NCBI GenBank assembly: GCA_009776345.1
Contig: WRLS01000109.1
Coordinates: forward strand, 1-7,065
Source of the DNA: Oscillospiraceae bacterium
GTDB taxonomy: Bacteria; Bacillota; Clostridia; Oscillospirales; Ruminococcaceae
Reading direction: 5' to 3'
DNA: 7,065 bases
Part shown: piece after piece, positions 5,507-7,065 of the stretch
How the letters are laid out: each line of letters starts with the position of its first letter
How positions within the stretch are numbered: the first letter of the stretch is position 1
Position numbers and translations under genes: made by a program
Notes under the pieces: generated by a model
What the model was told of the DNA's origin: nothing
Database searches by the model: none
What the model saw: the letters and a program-made list of their open reading frames with translations, nothing else

Positions 5507-5701
5507 CCCCTGCGGGGGTTACTCCGGGATACAGGATTCAGGAAGTAAAGGTTTCAGGGAAGGGAACGAACCTCCCTCCGGCGCTTCGCGCCACCTCCCT
5601 CAAAGAGGGAGGCTAAAGTCCCCCTCTTTGAGGGGGATGTCACGGTAGTGACAGGGGGAGTTGCCTTCCTGAAACCTCAATCCTGCGGCGATTCGAGCCG
5701 C
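5500..5701. repeat. hairpin and repeat composite V between convergent genes
   Basis: GGAGTAACCCC (5500-5510) pairs with GGGGTTACTCC (5515-5525), an 11-bp stem that includes the stop codon of the small ORF. Degenerate heptads follow (GGATACA, GGATTCA, GGTTTCA region, 5527-5570). An inverted C5/G5-type unit (5571-5612) has GGCGC-TTC-GCGCC and CCTCCCTC-AAA-GAGGGAGG. A direct unit (5620-5663) has CCCCCTC-TTT-GAGGGGG, TGTCAC-GGTA-GTGACA and GGGGGAGTTG. Inverted heptads CTTCCTGAAACCTCAATCC (5665-5683) lead to a GCGGC/GCCGC hairpin (5685-5701) inside mrnC. The 5549-5564 and 5664-5677 stretches are inverted copies of AGGTTTCAGG-AAGG. The first hairpin is a plausible terminator for the small gene but has no T-run. 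Confidence 0.75.
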
Positions 5702-6102
5702 CGCTGCTCACTTAAAATAAACGCAAAAACCTCCTGCAGCCTGTCTATCCTTCCGCATAAATATAAATAACCCACCAGCGCCTCTATCGCTGTTGCCATG
5801 CGGTATTCGGCGTGGGTACAGCTTTTCGGGACCATTGCCGCTTTTACATTGCGCCCGCGCCTCAGTATATCAAGCTCTTCCCTGTCAAGTATATTTTCGA
5901 GCGCGGGATACGCCTTTGCCTGTGCGCTTGCTTTGACTTTTTCCACCGCAAGGCTGTGAAGCTTCCCCGCGGGCATGGAGCCTTTTGAAAGCAGCTTTTC
6001 ACGCACAAGCAGCTCAAACACGCCGTCGCCCACAAAAGCCAAGGCCGCGGCGCTCAGATTTTTAGGGTCGCCTTCAAATGTGTTAAGGTTATGCGTAGCC
6101 AA
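5677..6102 (-). CDS. mrnC: Mini-ribonuclease III (23S rRNA maturation)
   Basis: This is a Mini-III endoribonuclease, a stand-alone RNase III catalytic domain without dsRNA-binding domain. It acts as a dimer to trim 23S rRNA precursors in Firmicutes. It has 141 residues, typical length. AFVGDGVFELLVR (22-34) contains the catalytic Asp26, LRRGRNVKA (80-88) matches the conserved RGRN loop, and HAEYRMATAIEALVGYLYL (97-115) contains the second catalytic acid Glu107. The start is TTG at 6102, directly after the TGA of the upstream gene (TGATTG). No nearer alternative exists, and GGAG lies only three bases before it, so translation probably depends on coupling. The C-terminus Pro-Gln-Asp-stop is supplied by the repeat end CAGGATTGA, as in pncB. 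In many Firmicutes mrnC lies near cysS; here its partner is a PhzF-family gene. Confidence 0.95.
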   Translation of the reverse strand: MATHNLNTFEGDPKNLSAAALAFVGDGVFELLVREKLLSKGSMPAGKLHSLAVEKVKASAQAKAYPALENILDREELDILRRGRNVKAAMVPKSCTHAEYRMATAIEALVGYLYLCGRIDRLQEVFAFILSEQRRLESPQD

Positions 6103-6888
6103 TCACTCCGTTCTGATTTCTCCTTGCAAATAAAGCACGGCTTTCCCCGCGATTTTCACCCTATCGCCGCAGTCTTTGCACCAAAGCGTGCCGCCGCGCT
6201 TGGAAAGCTGCATCGCGGTCATCTTGTTTTTGCCAATCCTCTGTGACCAATATGGGATCAGTGTCGCGTGGGCCGAGCCGGTCACGGGGTCTTCGGGTAT
6301 GCCCGCGCCGGGGGCAAAGAATCTTGAAACAAAATCGGCGCCGGTCCCTCTTGCCGTTACAATGATTCCAAGGCATCCGGCACCGGTAATTTGAAGCATG
6401 ATCTCAAATCCGGGGATCATGTTCCGAACCTGTTCCTCACTTTCCACAAGCAGCAGCAGATCCCTGGACACATACGCTTCAAGCACAGGCATACCGATTG
6501 CCTGTTTCATGAGCAGGGTGACTTGCGCGGGCACAGGTATTCGGGACGGGAAATCCAGTTCATACAAATCGCGCTTTTTCTCAACGGTAAGCAGGCCGCT
6601 CTTTGATTCAAAACGCATGAATTTAGCGCCCCGGTCAACGAAGTTAGAGATTACATAGGCGCTTGCCAAGGTCGCGTGGCCGCATAAATCAATTTCTATT
6701 TCCGGTGTGAACCATTTTAATTCGTAGTGATTGTCACGCTTTACGATAAAGGCGGTTTCGGCCAGATTGTTTTCGGCGGCGATGCTTTGCATCAGGCTGT
6801 TGTCCGGCCATTCATCCAGCAGGCAAACCCCCGCCGGGTTGCCTTTGAACAATTCGTCCGTGAAAGCGTCCACTACATAATACCGCAT
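6103..6888 (-). CDS. PhzF family epimerase/isomerase-like protein
   Basis: This member of the PhzF (COG0384) family has a diaminopimelate-epimerase-like fold with two similar halves. It has 261 residues. Family marks are DAFTDELFKGNPAGV (7-21), NLAETAFIV (41-49) with Glu44 at the position of the catalytic Glu of PhzF, DLCGHATLASAYV (67-79), and GIPEDPVTGSAHATLIPYW (196-214) in the second half. No phenazine genes are nearby, so the actual substrate is unknown; most housekeeping members lack an assigned reaction. The frame is open to 6930, but ATG 6888 gives the family start MRYYVVDAF and has AGGGG (6900-6896) seven bases upstream. The upstream extension overlaps the AT-rich leader. Its stop codon abuts the mrnC start. 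No clear promoter was recognised; an AT-rich stretch TATATTATTTTTT lies between the start and the hairpin array. Confidence 0.88.
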   Translation of the reverse strand: MRYYVVDAFTDELFKGNPAGVCLLDEWPDNSLMQSIAAENNLAETAFIVKRDNHYELKWFTPEIEIDLCGHATLASAYVISNFVDRGAKFMRFESKSGLLTVEKKRDLYELDFPSRIPVPAQVTLLMKQAIGMPVLEAYVSRDLLLLVESEEQVRNMIPGFEIMLQITGAGCLGIIVTARGTGADFVSRFFAPGAGIPEDPVTGSAHATLIPYWSQRIGKNKMTAMQLSKRGGTLWCKDCGDRVKIAGKAVLYLQGEIRTE

Positions 6889-6915
6889 AAAAAAACCCCT
6901 AAAAAATAATATATT

Positions 6916-6993
6916 GTCAGTCAATTTCAAAACGGTTTACCGTTTTGAAACCGTGGGCTTTGCCCACGGGCACACCAAAGGTGTGCGACTGAC
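6916..6993. repeat. cloverleaf-like four-way junction of perfect inverted repeats
   Basis: GTCAGTC (6916-6922) pairs with GACTGAC (6987-6993), enclosing three perfect hairpins that abut one another. The first is 6925-6935/6940-6950, 11 bp with loop TTTA. The second is 6951-6958/6962-6969, 8 bp with loop TTT. The third is 6970-6976/6980-6986, 7 bp with loop AAA. Only two bases (AA, 6923-6924) are unpaired at the junction. The closing stem can extend outward over a T-T mismatch (TAT against ATG, the outermost a T-G pair). It has no tRNA features (no T-loop GTTCGA, no anticodon-type seven-base loop, no CCA). It begins 27 bases upstream of the PhzF-family start on the minus strand. Confidence 0.8.
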
Positions 6994-7009
6994 TATGCAA
7001 CAAGGTCAA

Positions 7010-7065
7010 CGCCGCCTTTGGCGGCGCGCGGCGTATGCCGCGTCTTAAAAACAGTAAACTGTTTT
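7010..7065. repeat. second hairpin cluster, truncated by the window end
   Basis: CGCCGCC-TTT-GGCGGCG (7010-7026) is followed without a gap by CGCGGC-GTAT-GCCGCG (7027-7042). After TCTT and two unpaired A comes AAAACAGTAAACTGTTTT (7048-7065), a near-perfect palindrome whose stem probably continues past the window. The last palindrome resembles the top of the 6925-6950 hairpin (AAAACGGTTTACCGTTTT). The array may be a second junction whose closing arm, perhaps AAGGTCAA at 7002-7009, has its partner beyond the window. Confidence 0.6.

Noticed and set aside
6916..6993. tRNA gene suggested by the cloverleaf shape
   Set aside because: Loops are only 3-4 bases, there is no anticodon loop, no T-loop consensus and no acceptor-stem/CCA arrangement.

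Overview
The window reads as chromosomal DNA from an anaerobic member of the Clostridia (Firmicutes), with roughly half G+C. The reasons are an L21-leader-like region in front of rplU, a Mini-ribonuclease III gene (a Firmicutes-type rRNA maturation enzyme), a reverse rubrerythrin typical of anaerobes, the Firmicutes-type nicotinate phosphoribosyltransferase, and strong AGGAGGTGATC-like ribosome binding sites. I cannot name a genus from sequence alone.

Layout. 1-46 is the edge of a GC-rich repeat with a 12-G run. 87-1696 (+) holds two consecutive membrane subunits of an ABC-2 exporter; the partner ATPase is not in the window. 1696-1757 is a hairpin plus a heptad-repeat tract. 1795-2534 (+) is a ribosomal operon: near-consensus promoter, L21 leader, rplU, rpmA. 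2554-3021 is about 470 bases of tandem hairpins and modular inverted repeats with no gene. 3048-4517 (+) is pncB. 4492-4684 is another repeat composite, lying between convergent pncB and a reverse rubrerythrin (4678-5226, -). 5384-5506 (+) is a 40-residue hydrophilic ORF with a good ribosome binding site. 5500-5701 is a repeat composite between convergent genes. 5677-6888 (-) is a two-gene unit, a PhzF-family protein followed by mrnC. 6916-7065 is an array of abutting hairpins, the first three enclosed by a closing stem to give a cloverleaf-like four-way junction.

The genes are mostly housekeeping (translation, rRNA maturation, NAD salvage, oxidative-stress defence, export) and do not form one pathway. 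The unusual content is between them. A modular palindromic repeat family is built from: a bounding hairpin; heptad tracts related to GGATTTA/GGATTGA; a GTAGGG module carrying a variable hairpin; and a two-hairpin module with constant arms and a variable second stem. Five of the six genes that border these composites have their stop codon inside, touching or immediately next to the bounding hairpin. pncB and mrnC both end in Gln-Asp-stop supplied by the same repeat end, CAGGATTGA. Eleven hairpins in the window have three-base loops closed by a C-G pair, with only a few loop sequences. This looks like a systematic element family and is the best candidate here for something not well described. 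No mobility gene is present in the window, so its mechanism is unknown.
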